A model generated the notes under the pieces. That model ran no database searches. It was not told the origin of the DNA and saw only the letters and a program-made list of their open reading frames with translations. This document shows positions 35,505 to 46,248 of a stretch of DNA of 49,865 bases, piece by piece (position 1 is the first letter of the stretch; every line of letters starts with the position of its first letter). Source of the stretch: Zavarzinella formosa DSM 19928 (GTDB lineage Bacteria > Planctomycetota > Planctomycetia > Gemmatales > Gemmataceae); the NCBI RefSeq assembly GCF_000255705.1, contig NZ_JH636439.1, forward strand, positions 1,998,969 through 2,048,833, written 5' to 3'. Both the position numbers and the translations under genes were made by a program.

Positions 35505-36533
35505 TCACTTGCTGTTCGGAAGAGGGGCAATTCTCGTGGCGGCCGTGAGCGGCCTCGGATTGTTGAGGCCGCCCCCGATGACCACGATGCGGTCAGAAAT
35601 GATCGAAGCGGCTGGCGCAAGCACTTTCTCAGGCATGACGCCGACAATACTCCACGTATTCGCCTTCGGGTCATACTCGAGTAAATCGTCCACCACGTTT
35701 CTCGGCGGCTTGGAACTATTGCACCGTCCGCCAATGATCAGAATTCGGCCTTTGTGAATAATCGTGCTTGATTCAAAATGACTACGGCCATCCGGAAGGC
35801 TGGCAATTTCGGTCCACTTCTTCGTGGCCGGGTCAAACCGGTGGCAGGATGGCACGTCAATCTGGGTGATGTCGTGGCCATGGTCGCCTCCCAACGCATA
35901 AATCTTGCCGTCCAGCGTCACCGCGCTGACGTGGCCCCGTGGGTCGGGCAAATCCGCTTCACGCTGCCATTCTTTTCCACCATCAAGCGACAAACTCCAG
36001 TGATCGCCCGAGTTTGTGTCCCGATCAGCCTTGTAACCGCCGAAGTAATGCAGTTTGCGATCAAGCGCCGCCAAGCCGCCCCCCGCTCGTCGATCCGGAA
36101 GAGGCGGCCCGGCGGTCCATGAATCGGCGACGATATCGTATTTCCACACCTCGGCGGTGACCGGGCCGGGATGTTTCCCCTTGAAGCCCCCTGCAAACCA
36201 AATGGTCTTCCCGTCGATGGCCGGATTGAGATGCGTGAGTCGCGTCGGCATGTCCTTTTTTCGCGTCCAAACGTCTTTCGCCAGATCGTAAACGTCAACT
36301 TGATTTGAAGCGTCCAGACTGTCAGTGAAGCCGCCAAACAAATACATCTTGCCGTCAACCACCACCATCGGTGACTCAACTCGCGCAAAAGGAGACGGCG
36401 AAGCCTTTTTCCAGCCAAGGGCCGGCCACATACCGATTTTGCCATCCGATTTTGAAGCCGGCTCCTCGGCCCAAACCAATGAGGGGATGTTCAACGTGAT
36501 GATGACGAGAAAAGCACGACCTGTGTTGAACAT
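35505..36533 (-). CDS. Exported Kelch-repeat protein
   Basis: ATG 36531-36533, preceded by GGAG, gives a signal peptide (MFNTGRAFLVIITLNIPSLV, then WAEE). The 342-residue product contains about six Kelch blades with the double-Gly pattern, such as GKMYLFGGFTD, KTIWFAGGFKG, RKLHYFGGYKA, GKIYALGGDHG, GRILIIGGRCN and DRIVVIGGGLN, each followed by a 'V--YD---D-W' strand (VDVYDLAKDVW, VWKYDIVADSW). This folds into a beta-propeller, usually a protein- or glycan-binding module; galactose-oxidase catalytic residues are not evident. Likely a periplasmic or surface protein of unknown partner. Confidence 0.87.
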   Translation of the reverse strand: MFNTGRAFLVIITLNIPSLVWAEEPASKSDGKIGMWPALGWKKASPSPFARVESPMVVVDGKMYLFGGFTDSLDASNQVDVYDLAKDVWTRKKDMPTRLTHLNPAIDGKTIWFAGGFKGKHPGPVTAEVWKYDIVADSWTAGPPLPDRRAGGGLAALDRKLHYFGGYKADRDTNSGDHWSLSLDGGKEWQREADLPDPRGHVSAVTLDGKIYALGGDHGHDITQIDVPSCHRFDPATKKWTEIASLPDGRSHFESSTIIHKGRILIIGGRCNSSKPPRNVVDDLLEYDPKANTWSIVGVMPEKVLAPAASIISDRIVVIGGGLNNPRPLTAATRIAPLPNSK

Positions 36534-36755
36534 AATTCCGGACTCCACTGGACAGGCAAGCTGGTCCTGTCAAAGAGATTGTAAACACCTTTGAAATGAT
36601 GGTCCGGATTTGGCCTCGGCAATCCGCCGGAAAGTAAAATCGCGTGGAGCACTCTTCGCAGATGGTTCTTCTTTTTTCGGATATGCGTCGTCCGGCTGAC
36701 AGAATCAATGCTCAAAACATGTCCCGCTATCAAGGAAGGCGATGCTCGACGCCGG

Positions 36756-38081
36756 TTAGGAAATCGCTTCTTTGATCATCGGGGCGTCTTCAGCGATCAG
36801 TTTCACCGGACGACTGGCCGGAGTGTGCAACACGGTGTCCGTGTCAACACCGAGCAAGTGATACAGAGTTCGACCGAAGCTTTCGACTTTGTAGAACTTG
36901 TCGGTGACTCGCTCGCCGAGTTTGTCGGTGGCTCCGACGACACAACCACGATTGAAGCCCCCGCCAGCCGCGATGACGAATTGGGCGTAATCCCAGTGGT
37001 CGCGGCCCGCCCCGGCTGCCTTCGGGTTGTCGATTTTCGGCTTCCTTCCCATTTCGCCCAGCGCGAGAACGATCGTCGAATCAAGAAGACCGCGATCATC
37101 CAGATCGTCGAGCAATGCCGCGAGACAGGCGTCGAACATGGGAATTTGTTGTTTGCCGGCGGTGAAATTGTCGCCGTGCCAGTCCCAGTAGCCCAAGTTG
37201 AAGTGAACAACCGGAACCCCGGCTTCCACTAATCTCCGGGCCACGAGAAAGTGCAACGGGTCGCCAATGGGATATCGCGCCTTGGCCGGTTTGTTCCGGG
37301 TGAAACGATCAACAGACTTGGGGGGTTCTTTTGAGATGTCCAGAGCCTGTCGGAGTTTCGGCGACCGGAGCAGGTTGAACGCCGTTTGTTGATCCTGATC
37401 CAACCCCGCGATCAGTTCATCTTGTGAATCATCATGTCGGAGTTTTGTGTCGAGTTTCTTCAGCAGACCCGCGTTTTTGTCGAACGCCGGAAGATCAAGT
37501 TGCGGCGTTAGCATTCGTGTCACCGCGTCTTTGTCCTTGAGCGGTTGCATTACGAACGGGGAATGGGCCGAGCCGAGGAAACTGCGGGACAGTGCGTTAT
37601 GCGTGTGAACATCAATCTCGTCCAGCACGGCGAACGTCGGCAGATCAGACGGTCCGGGGCGAAGTTTGTTCACGACGCTGCCATACATCGGATACTCGTC
37701 GGAACCCGTGATGAGACGGGGGTTGCCCGTCAGCCAATAAAGCGGCGCCTGGCTATGGTCGCCGGGTTTGTTCAGTGTGGAAACGGATCGAATGACGGTA
37801 TACTTGTCGGCCCGTTTGGCCATTTCTGGAAGCAATTCGCCGACTTGCAAGCCGGTCACTTTTGTTTGGATGGGCTTGAAGAGGCCGCGATACTCCTCCG
37901 GAGCATCCGGCTTCATGTCGAACATGTCGAGATGCGGAGGCCCGCCGCCGAGCCAGCAGACAATCAGATGTTTCGCCTTCGCCTTGTTCTTCGCCGGGGA
38001 GGCCTGGGCGCGAATGAGGTCAAGGGCGCCGACGCCACAGAGGCCAAGGCCTCCGATTCGCAAAAAATCACGACGGTCCAT
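36756..38081 (-). CDS. DUF1501 domain-containing protein (second copy)
   Basis: ATG 38079-38081 starts a Tat-type signal MDRRDFLRIGGLGLCGVGAL; the open frame extends 25 codons further without purpose. The 441-residue product is a DUF1501 (sulfatase/alkaline phosphatase-like fold) protein: LIVCWLGGGPPHLDMFDMKP, VIRSVSTLNKPGDHSQAPLY, LNRGC-like 'GGGFNRGCVVGATDKLGE', IVLALGEMGRKPKID and RDHWDYAQFVIAAGG. It follows the DUF1549/DUF1553 gene by 52 bases. Such DUF1501 + DUF1553 pairs are a planctomycete hallmark and are thought to work outside the cytoplasm on an unknown, possibly polysaccharide-related, substrate. Confidence 0.92.
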   Translation of the reverse strand: MDRRDFLRIGGLGLCGVGALDLIRAQASPAKNKAKAKHLIVCWLGGGPPHLDMFDMKPDAPEEYRGLFKPIQTKVTGLQVGELLPEMAKRADKYTVIRSVSTLNKPGDHSQAPLYWLTGNPRLITGSDEYPMYGSVVNKLRPGPSDLPTFAVLDEIDVHTHNALSRSFLGSAHSPFVMQPLKDKDAVTRMLTPQLDLPAFDKNAGLLKKLDTKLRHDDSQDELIAGLDQDQQTAFNLLRSPKLRQALDISKEPPKSVDRFTRNKPAKARYPIGDPLHFLVARRLVEAGVPVVHFNLGYWDWHGDNFTAGKQQIPMFDACLAALLDDLDDRGLLDSTIVLALGEMGRKPKIDNPKAAGAGRDHWDYAQFVIAAGGGFNRGCVVGATDKLGERVTDKFYKVESFGRTLYHLLGVDTDTVLHTPASRPVKLIAEDAPMIKEAIS

Positions 38082-38133
38082 CCGACCCCTCCAATCAATG
38101 ACAAAGTTGCCGTCGCGGGCAAGGCCGCCGACA

Positions 38134-40767
38134 TTAGTGTTGCACCAGAAATTCACGGGTGTTGATCAGGCTCCATAAGACACCTTGCAAGCCTTTTTCT
38201 CGGGTGTCGGCCTCGGTCACGAATTTCAGGCAAGCGTCGCGCTCGATTTCCGTCGGCAATCGGCTCACCGTCGCCAGAAATAGTTCGTCAATCTTTGATC
38301 GATCATCACCCGTCGCCTTGAGCATCGTCGCCACTCTCCCCGAAGGCTCCTTGATCTTTTCCCAAACACTCGGGTGATTGGCCAGCGTCAGCACATGGAA
38401 GATCGAGCCGCCGCTGTCGCGTTCGCAGTCGCACTGCACCGCCGAGTTTCGCTGAGGCCGGCCATAGGTTTCCATCACATGAGCCACAAACGGATTTTTC
38501 GGGATGAACGGCGCCTGCACGGCTGTCATCTTCTCCGGCCAGAAATGAAACTGCATTCCCATGTTTTCACTCGTGCCGGTGGCGAAGTTGAGGGCATCCA
38601 GCATGACCTCCGCCGGGAGACGGCGCAACGGGAAGAATGCGTAGTGCGCACGGTCCGCTTCGGCGCCCTTGAAAGGCGAACTGGCTTGTTGATACGTTCT
38701 GCTGTTCAAAATCACACGGTGCAGCCAGCGAAGATCGTATTTGTTCCTCACGAAACCATCGCCAAGCTCTTGAAGCAGTTCCGGATGGGTGGGCGGGTTA
38801 TACGCGGAGAGATTGTCCGGCGGGTCGATGATCCCGCGACCAAAGTAATGCGCCCAAACGCGGTTCACCATCGCACGGGCGAAGTATGGGTTGTTCGGCT
38901 TGCGCATCCACTCAATCACTAATTCGCGAGAGTCGCGGTCCGCCGAGAATGTCACCGGGTCTGTCTCGCCCAAGAGGCGAAATTTTTTCGATTCTTGGGT
39001 CCCGAGCGTGCTGATCACTTTTGCCGGAACGCCGTTTGATAGCAACCGACACTCGGCCTGCATGATCCGACGAGCCGCCTCGGGCATCATTTTGGCTTTT
39101 TTCTCAATCGCCGCCGTTTCCTGTCGATATTTCTCGGCATTCGCCAATAGTTCTTTGGCGGCTTTCAGTTCCTGTTGCTTCCTCGCAAGCTCGGCGGGAT
39201 TGCCTTTTTCCTTTTCCAGTTTCGAGATCTCCGCCATCAGTTTGTCTGCGTCAGTCTTTGCCTTTTTGGCGTCTGCTTCCAGCTTTTTGCCATCACCCTC
39301 TTTGCGTTTTTTGACCTCGGCTTCAAGTGCCTTGCCTTCGTCGTTGAATTTCTTGAAGAAGACGGCGGCATCCGTGAATTTCTTCTCGTTGTCTCCCTGA
39401 AAGCCGACCGGGCGAACACGCATGAACAAATTGGCGAAATCGAGCAAATCTTCCTGCTGCCAGTTGTCGTGCGGATGGCGATGGCATTGCGCGCATTCGA
39501 GCCGCAAACCGAGAAACGCATGGGCGATTTGCATTGTTCCCTTGACGCCGTCCGATCCGCGACGCTGCCAATAAAGGTCGAGCGTCTTACGTTTCGCGTA
39601 GATGTCCAGATCCGGTCGGCCGGGCGCGTACCCGTCGAACAGAGCTTTCACTTCGCCGGCGTATTCCTCCATGCTCCGCCCTTCCCGGCTGGTGGCGAGC
39701 AAAATTCGTTCCACGAACACGTCATAGGGCATGTTCTCGGCAAGCCTGGCCCGAATCCACGCCTGCATGCGCGGGGCATCATGTTCTTGGGACATGGCGT
39801 CGGCATAGACTCCAAAATCCGCGGCCTTCAAGAGATCACAGAACCTCAACGTCCAAAGATCGACGTGTCCGGGACGGGCGAGAAGTTGATCGATCTTTTT
39901 GGCCCGTTTGTCAACCGCCGGGTCTTTCAGGAACGCGCGCACTTCATCGGATGTTGGCAGTTCACCCGTCACGTCGAGATGACAACGACGCAGAAACGTC
40001 GCATCATCACAGAGAGCGGCGGCGGGCAAATTCAGTCGCCGAAGTTTGGCCAGAACATGATTGTCGATAAAATTGCTCGGCTTCACCTCAGAGAAATCGC
40101 CCGCAACGGGCCTTGGAACGAGCACGCGCGCCGACACGGGTTGGGCGCGATACCGAACCATCAAACAGGCGTCGCCAACGCCCTTGCCGGTCACCAACCC
40201 TGTCGCATCAACCACGGCCACGCTCCGGTCGTGGGATTCAAACGAACAGTAAGCCGTCACATCCTCGGCGCTGCCATCGGCAAAGATTGCCTCTGCTTTC
40301 AAGCGATATGTCTCGCCTGGTTTGGCAACGTGTTCGTCGGGGAAAACTCGCAATTCTTTGATTCGAGCGGGCGATGCCTCATCCGCCCTCGCCCCGTTGG
40401 CAATCCATTGGCGCAGAACCTCGTATTCGGGGCCGCCGACACGGAGCCGGATATCGCCTCCGTGCGATATTTGTCCTGTTCCCTTTTGAAGCAGCAGACT
40501 GGCTTCCGGGGCGAGTAAGTTCAGTCTTCGGCCGGCGGATTCGCGAATCAACCGCTCGTGATCACCGGCGGGATCGGCGGCAAACATCGACAAACGAAAC
40601 CCGTTTTGTCCCTTCACGGCGCCGTGACACGTTCCGCCATTGCAACCAAGTTTGCTGAACAAAGCCGCGACATGACGCTGATAAGAGGGCGAGGACCCAT
40701 CGGCTGCGAAACCGAAAACCGGCATGGCGAACAGGGCGAAAACGGCGGCAATAGCGATTCGTGTCAT
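38134..40767 (-). CDS. DUF1549/DUF1553 protein with heme-like motif, Big2 domain and coiled coil
   Basis: ATG 40765-40767 gives a signal peptide (MTRIAIAAVFALFAMPVFGF). The 877-residue protein contains, in order: a cytochrome-like N-terminal block with CNGGTCHGA (Cys42, Cys47-His48), an Ig-like Big2 domain (ELRVFPDEHVAKPGETYRLK, VDATGLVTGKGVGDA), DUF1549 (FLRRCHLDVTGELPTSDEV, RFCDLL), a lysine/glutamate-rich coiled coil (about 470-560) and DUF1553 (ARAMVNRVWAHYFGRGIIDP, LRWLHRVILNSRTYQQAS). The start of the open frame at 41223 overlaps the upstream gene and is not used. It is the centre of a DUF1501 - DUF1549/1553 - DUF1501 minus-strand cluster. Confidence 0.93.
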   Translation of the reverse strand: MTRIAIAAVFALFAMPVFGFAADGSSPSYQRHVAALFSKLGCNGGTCHGAVKGQNGFRLSMFAADPAGDHERLIRESAGRRLNLLAPEASLLLQKGTGQISHGGDIRLRVGGPEYEVLRQWIANGARADEASPARIKELRVFPDEHVAKPGETYRLKAEAIFADGSAEDVTAYCSFESHDRSVAVVDATGLVTGKGVGDACLMVRYRAQPVSARVLVPRPVAGDFSEVKPSNFIDNHVLAKLRRLNLPAAALCDDATFLRRCHLDVTGELPTSDEVRAFLKDPAVDKRAKKIDQLLARPGHVDLWTLRFCDLLKAADFGVYADAMSQEHDAPRMQAWIRARLAENMPYDVFVERILLATSREGRSMEEYAGEVKALFDGYAPGRPDLDIYAKRKTLDLYWQRRGSDGVKGTMQIAHAFLGLRLECAQCHRHPHDNWQQEDLLDFANLFMRVRPVGFQGDNEKKFTDAAVFFKKFNDEGKALEAEVKKRKEGDGKKLEADAKKAKTDADKLMAEISKLEKEKGNPAELARKQQELKAAKELLANAEKYRQETAAIEKKAKMMPEAARRIMQAECRLLSNGVPAKVISTLGTQESKKFRLLGETDPVTFSADRDSRELVIEWMRKPNNPYFARAMVNRVWAHYFGRGIIDPPDNLSAYNPPTHPELLQELGDGFVRNKYDLRWLHRVILNSRTYQQASSPFKGAEADRAHYAFFPLRRLPAEVMLDALNFATGTSENMGMQFHFWPEKMTAVQAPFIPKNPFVAHVMETYGRPQRNSAVQCDCERDSGGSIFHVLTLANHPSVWEKIKEPSGRVATMLKATGDDRSKIDELFLATVSRLPTEIERDACLKFVTEADTREKGLQGVLWSLINTREFLVQH

Positions 40768-40919
40768 GGTTGAGCCTTCGGGAGATTCCAAGAGGACAAG
40801 GAACGTTCGCGAAGTGGATAACAAGGGGGGTTGACAGGGAGGGTTCAAGCTTGATTGGGTTAATTTAACAGAATGAAAGAGGCCTGAAAAGCAATTTCTC
40901 TTACGGGAGAAGTGATGAA

Positions 40920-42395
40920 CTAAGCCAATAACTCCGCTCGCACCTGTCCGTCGCCGGCGATCGGCAACGGCCGGCCTTGTGTGTCCGGCACGGTGGAATG
41001 CGGGTCGTAACCAAGCTGATGAAACGTGGTGGCCAGCACATCTTTCGGAGAAACAGGACAATCCTTGACATCGCCGCCGATCTTGTCGGAGGCCCCGACC
41101 ACTTTTCCGCGGGCGAATCCTCCCCCGGCGAAAACCGCCGAATACACGCGGGACCAATGGTGTCGGCCGGCTCCTTTGGGCTTCGAGTCGATTTGCGGGG
41201 CGCGTCCATGTTCGCTGACGCACAAAACGAGCGTTTCGTCGAGCAAACCCCGCGATTTCAGATCGTCGATCAAGCCGGAATAGGCCAAATCAAATCCGGG
41301 TAGCAGGTATTCTTTCAGTCGGGGAAAATGGTTGTTGTGAGTGTCCCAGGCACAATTGCCGAACTGACCATAACCATCCCAAAAGACGGTGATGAATTTT
41401 GAACCGGCTTCAACGAGCCGGCGGGCCGCCAGACAACCTTGCCCGAATAACGTCATCCCGTAGGTTTCGCGGACGGCCAACGATTCACGGGTCACATCCA
41501 AGGCCGAGCGGATGCGGTCCGAAGTTAGCAGGGCATGGGCTTGCGCCCGTTGCCGGTCAAATGGCGACCGAGACATCGATTGATCATTCTGTCGGCGCGC
41601 CTTGTCGAATTGCCCGAGCAGGGAGAGGCGATGATCGAGACGTTCTGGAGAAAGATCGGCGGAAGGGACGGCCGCATCGGAAAGTTGGAAGCGACCGTCG
41701 GTCGTGCAACCTCCGAACGGATCGACAAAATCCTTCGTCTGCCCGTCCGTGTATCTGGGAACAGTCCGCACTCCCTTGCCGGTGTAGTCGGTCCAGACAG
41801 GGTCATGGTTTTGTCCAAGAAATGCCGCAAAGGGTCCGGCGTTCACCAACAAGTCTGTCTTCGAGTTGAGCATCCACGGCAGGGCGATATTTCGTGGCAC
41901 ACTGGATGACGGAGACGAGCCGGACTTATCCTCCAAGTAATCAACAACCGAGCCAATGAACGGCCAGTGACGCGAATCCCTTGCCTTCGCTTCCAACGAC
42001 GGATCATAGGTTGGAAGTCCGCTGATGGCATAAGCCACCCCATGCACCGGATAGGGATGCGTCATGGATCGCACCACGGTCAACTCGTTGGCGATCTTCG
42101 CAATCTTGGGGAGACCTTCGCAAAAGCGAACACCGGAAACGGATGTGGGGATGGACGACAACTCCCCTTGCACCTCGCGCGGGGCCTCTGGTTTGGGGTC
42201 GAATGTTTCGTGTTGCGGAGGCGAGCCATAAAGAAACAAGAGAATGCAAGCCTTGGCCTTGGCCGTCGGAGCAGTCGGGCTTCCGGAAAGAGTACCAACA
42301 TTCAGCCCCAAGGCGCCAAGGCCGCCGATGTGCAAAAAATCGCGGCGGGTCAGTCCGTGACACAGTCGGCGTGACGTTCCGCTCAATTGAATCAT
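40920..42395 (-). CDS. DUF1501 domain-containing protein (first copy)
   Basis: ATG 42393-42395 is chosen: GGGGGA lies six bases upstream, and it begins a twin-arginine signal (MIQLSGTSRRLCHGLTRRDF, then LHIGGLGALGLNVG). The 491-residue protein has the DUF1501 core ACILLFLYGSPPQHETFDPK, VVRSMTHPYPVHGVAYAISG, FWDGYGQFGNCAWDTHNNHF, LVLCVSEHGRAPQIDSKPKG and HHWSRVYSAVFAGGGFARGK. It precedes the DUF1549/DUF1553 gene by 152 bases on the same strand; the second DUF1501 copy lies on the other side and is clearly divergent in sequence, so this is not a recent duplication. Confidence 0.93.
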   Translation of the reverse strand: MIQLSGTSRRLCHGLTRRDFLHIGGLGALGLNVGTLSGSPTAPTAKAKACILLFLYGSPPQHETFDPKPEAPREVQGELSSIPTSVSGVRFCEGLPKIAKIANELTVVRSMTHPYPVHGVAYAISGLPTYDPSLEAKARDSRHWPFIGSVVDYLEDKSGSSPSSSVPRNIALPWMLNSKTDLLVNAGPFAAFLGQNHDPVWTDYTGKGVRTVPRYTDGQTKDFVDPFGGCTTDGRFQLSDAAVPSADLSPERLDHRLSLLGQFDKARRQNDQSMSRSPFDRQRAQAHALLTSDRIRSALDVTRESLAVRETYGMTLFGQGCLAARRLVEAGSKFITVFWDGYGQFGNCAWDTHNNHFPRLKEYLLPGFDLAYSGLIDDLKSRGLLDETLVLCVSEHGRAPQIDSKPKGAGRHHWSRVYSAVFAGGGFARGKVVGASDKIGGDVKDCPVSPKDVLATTFHQLGYDPHSTVPDTQGRPLPIAGDGQVRAELLA

Positions 42396-42662
42396 GACCA
42401 TCCCCCAATCTCTGTGACAAGATCGTACTCGATGGCATTCCTCCGGGGAAGCCACTTCATGGGGAGTGATGGAGAACATCGAGCGGAGACGGAAACCGGA
42501 TTGAGCCCCCACGTTGCCATCGGGATGCCACAAATTTTGAGAGAAAAGAATATCGTGGACTTCGTTCGCCGGGGGGGTAGAGTTGAAATCTAAGAACAAA
42601 TCCTTTGTGCCAATTTGGAATCATCCAAGTCAATTGGTCAACCGGAGCGGGGAGATTGAGGA

Positions 42663-45164
42663 ATGGGTCCGGTGATGGCCAGACGAAACCCGGCTCATGT
42701 CGTCATTTGGGTGATTCGGGCGGGATTTTCATCGTGGCTGCCCGCTCTGACGGCCGTGATTCTCGTCGGTTTGTTTCCCTCGGCTGATGTTGCCCGTGCT
42801 CAGGAACCAAAGGACCAACCCCTCATCCTTCAAGGATTGACGCCGACCGGGGGGCGGGCATCCGTCACGGAAAGTTGTGGAACCCTCCAGTTCACGGTGG
42901 TGAATCCGAATGTCACTGGGCGGGATGCGCGGGTTGTGGTTTTCTATCCGGAAAAGCCGGATGTCCAGTATGCCCGCGACGTTTGGATACCGGGCCGGGC
43001 CAGTGTCTCAACCTGGCTGACGGTCGGCCCGGCGCCTGGTCAGAAATCGGAGAATTCCCGAGAATTTCAAGCGGTTTTGCACGACCGGACCGGGGGAGTG
43101 GATCGCATTGTGCTTCCGCCCGGCGAAGAACGAATACGGTCTCGCGGGGTGCTTTACCGTCGCCGGGAACAAGCGACTGCATTGATGGCTGATGTCGAGG
43201 CATTCGAACCGGGCGTTCCTGCCGAGTTGCTTGCACTCGCCCGGCTTCCGCGGGCCGGTTCGCTGTCAGAGCACATTAACATCGTGCACGATGGCCCGCT
43301 CCCGTTGTCGGCCGAGGCGCTTGATGGCGTCGATGTGTTTATTCTCGCCGGGAACCGTCTGGCGGCCGACCCGCCCGGCCGGGCCGCTCTGCGGCGATGG
43401 GTGGAACAGGGTGGCCGGCTATGGGTGATGTTGGACAAGGTTGATTCAGAAGTGGCGGCCCCAATCCTTGGAGATGACTTTGAGATCGGGGTCGTTGATC
43501 GGGTTGGACTGACCACCATCCCGTTGCATGGGCCGCCGGATGGTCCGAAGCCAGATCCGCCCCAAGAAGTCGAACAACCAGTTGCCTTTGTCCGGGTCGT
43601 GCCATCAGCATCCGACCGCGTGTTTGCCACCGTGGATGGCTGGCCGGCGGCATTTACCCGTCGTGTGGGCCGGGGCAAGGTGTTGTTCACCACCCTCGGT
43701 TCTCGGGGATGGTCGCGCCCGCGCCCCGCGCAAGACAAGAAGTCGCCTTTTTCGGCAATTCCCGAATTTCCCATTCCCCTTGGCCCGGTGACGTTTTTGT
43801 CTTTGGAACTTCATCCACCGGCCGAAGCCGATCCGCATCCGCCGGAAATCTTCCAGGCGATGCTGGTGGAGGATATTGGCTATGCGGTCATCGGACGCGG
43901 GACGGTTGCGCTGATCCTCGGCGGCTTTGTAATCGCACTCATTGGCTTGACAATCAGTTTGCGTCGGCGCCGACGGTCGGAACTTCTCGGCGGGCTGGCG
44001 CCGTTCGCCGCCGGCATCGCGGCAGTCATTTTCGTCGGTTTGTCGGACATTTCGCGTCAGGCGGTGCCGCCAACGGTTGGTCTCGCGGCACTGGTGGATC
44101 CGGTGCCCGGCAGCGAAGAGTCTGTCGTGTCCGGGTTGTATGCCGTGTATCACCCGAGTTCCGGACCCATGGCAGTGGGCACCAATCAAGGGGCCATGCT
44201 TGGCCTTGATGCCGAGGGGCTTGGCGGGCAAACACGCATGCGGGTGGAAAGCGACACCGATTCCTGGCGGTGGGAAGGTTTGCAGTTGCCGGCCGGAACC
44301 CGGACCGGATCGTTTCGGACCACCATCAAAACCGGCCGAATTGCCGCTGCCGCCCGATTTGGGCCAAACGGGGTTGAGGGGAAACTGACTCACGGGCCAT
44401 TCAGGGACGTGACCGATGCGATCATCCTGCCCCGGATCAGAGAACCGTTGGCCGTCCGGTTCGGAACGGAGGGCCAATTTGCCTCGGGAACTTCCGATGC
44501 CCTTCCGGCGAGTCAATATCTGGCCGGGTCGGTGCTGACCGACCGCCAACAACGAAGGCAAGCTGTCTATCGGCGTCTCCTCGACGGGCCGGCCCCGCGT
44601 CATCCTGACGGGCGAGATTTTCTTTGGACATGGGCAGACACATCGGAGGTTCCGATCATTCGCGAAGAGGGTGCCAGGATTGTTGGAAGCGTCTTGCTTG
44701 TCGTCCCTCTTGAGTATGAACGAACGCCTCCGGAAACCAAGGTGGTCATCCCCCGAGGAATGGTCCCTTACACCCGGCAGACGGAGGATGGAAAACAATT
44801 GCCGGTGACGATGAGCGCCCAATTCCCGGCAGACATGCGGTTGCGATTCCAAATTCCGGCCTCTGTTCTCCCGTTCCAAGTGGAACGAGTCACGTTTTTT
44901 GCCCAAGCCCGCATTCCCTCACGCCGGTTTTCGGTGACCGGGGGAAAGGGCGCCAAACCGATTCCCTTACTTGAGGCAGATTCTGCAAACGAACCAATCC
45001 GGATTGACATCACGGATGCCTCGGTTCTTCGACTGGACGAGCAGGGATGCCTTTATCTGAATTTAGAGATCAGCGCCACCTCGTCCGGAGTTGCCGACAA
45101 TACGCCTTGGAAGATCGAATCGTTGGCGATTGAAGTGACCGGAAAAACGGGGGCGACTCCGTGA
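42663..45164 (+). CDS. Large membrane protein of the ABC-2 exporter operon, unknown family
   Basis: ATG 42663 lies eight bases after GGGGAG; another ATG follows at 42675. The 833-residue product has an N-terminal hydrophobic segment (WLPALTAVILVGLFPSADVA, possible signal or anchor), a periplasmic region with a glutamine-amidotransferase-like fragment (GVDVFILAGNRLA, LRRWVEQGGRLWVMLDKVDS), two membrane helices around residues 415-465 (GTVALILGGFVIALIGLTIS, basic RRRRRS, then LGGLAPFAAGIAAVIFVGLS) and a long C-terminal beta-rich domain. The layout resembles the GldG/DUF4350-type accessory proteins that sit beside ABC-2 exporters, but I cannot assign a family. First gene of a four-gene operon (28 bases to the ATPase). 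Confidence 0.8.
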   Translation: MGPVMARRNPAHVVIWVIRAGFSSWLPALTAVILVGLFPSADVARAQEPKDQPLILQGLTPTGGRASVTESCGTLQFTVVNPNVTGRDARVVVFYPEKPDVQYARDVWIPGRASVSTWLTVGPAPGQKSENSREFQAVLHDRTGGVDRIVLPPGEERIRSRGVLYRRREQATALMADVEAFEPGVPAELLALARLPRAGSLSEHINIVHDGPLPLSAEALDGVDVFILAGNRLAADPPGRAALRRWVEQGGRLWVMLDKVDSEVAAPILGDDFEIGVVDRVGLTTIPLHGPPDGPKPDPPQEVEQPVAFVRVVPSASDRVFATVDGWPAAFTRRVGRGKVLFTTLGSRGWSRPRPAQDKKSPFSAIPEFPIPLGPVTFLSLELHPPAEADPHPPEIFQAMLVEDIGYAVIGRGTVALILGGFVIALIGLTISLRRRRRSELLGGLAPFAAGIAAVIFVGLSDISRQAVPPTVGLAALVDPVPGSEESVVSGLYAVYHPSSGPMAVGTNQGAMLGLDAEGLGGQTRMRVESDTDSWRWEGLQLPAGTRTGSFRTTIKTGRIAAAARFGPNGVEGKLTHGPFRDVTDAIILPRIREPLAVRFGTEGQFASGTSDALPASQYLAGSVLTDRQQRRQAVYRRLLDGPAPRHPDGRDFLWTWADTSEVPIIREEGARIVGSVLLVVPLEYERTPPETKVVIPRGMVPYTRQTEDGKQLPVTMSAQFPADMRLRFQIPASVLPFQVERVTFFAQARIPSRRFSVTGGKGAKPIPLLEADSANEPIRIDITDASVLRLDEQGCLYLNLEISATSSGVADNTPWKIESLAIEVTGKTGATP

Positions 45165-45192
45165 CCAAACTGTCTGCGGGTGGGTTGGCGGC

Positions 45193-46244
<1,052 letters not shown>

Positions 46245-46248
<4 letters not shown>

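Noticed and set aside
39175-40518. 447-codon antisense frame in the DUF1549/1553 gene
   Set aside because: Same reason; the sense strand carries all domain signatures.
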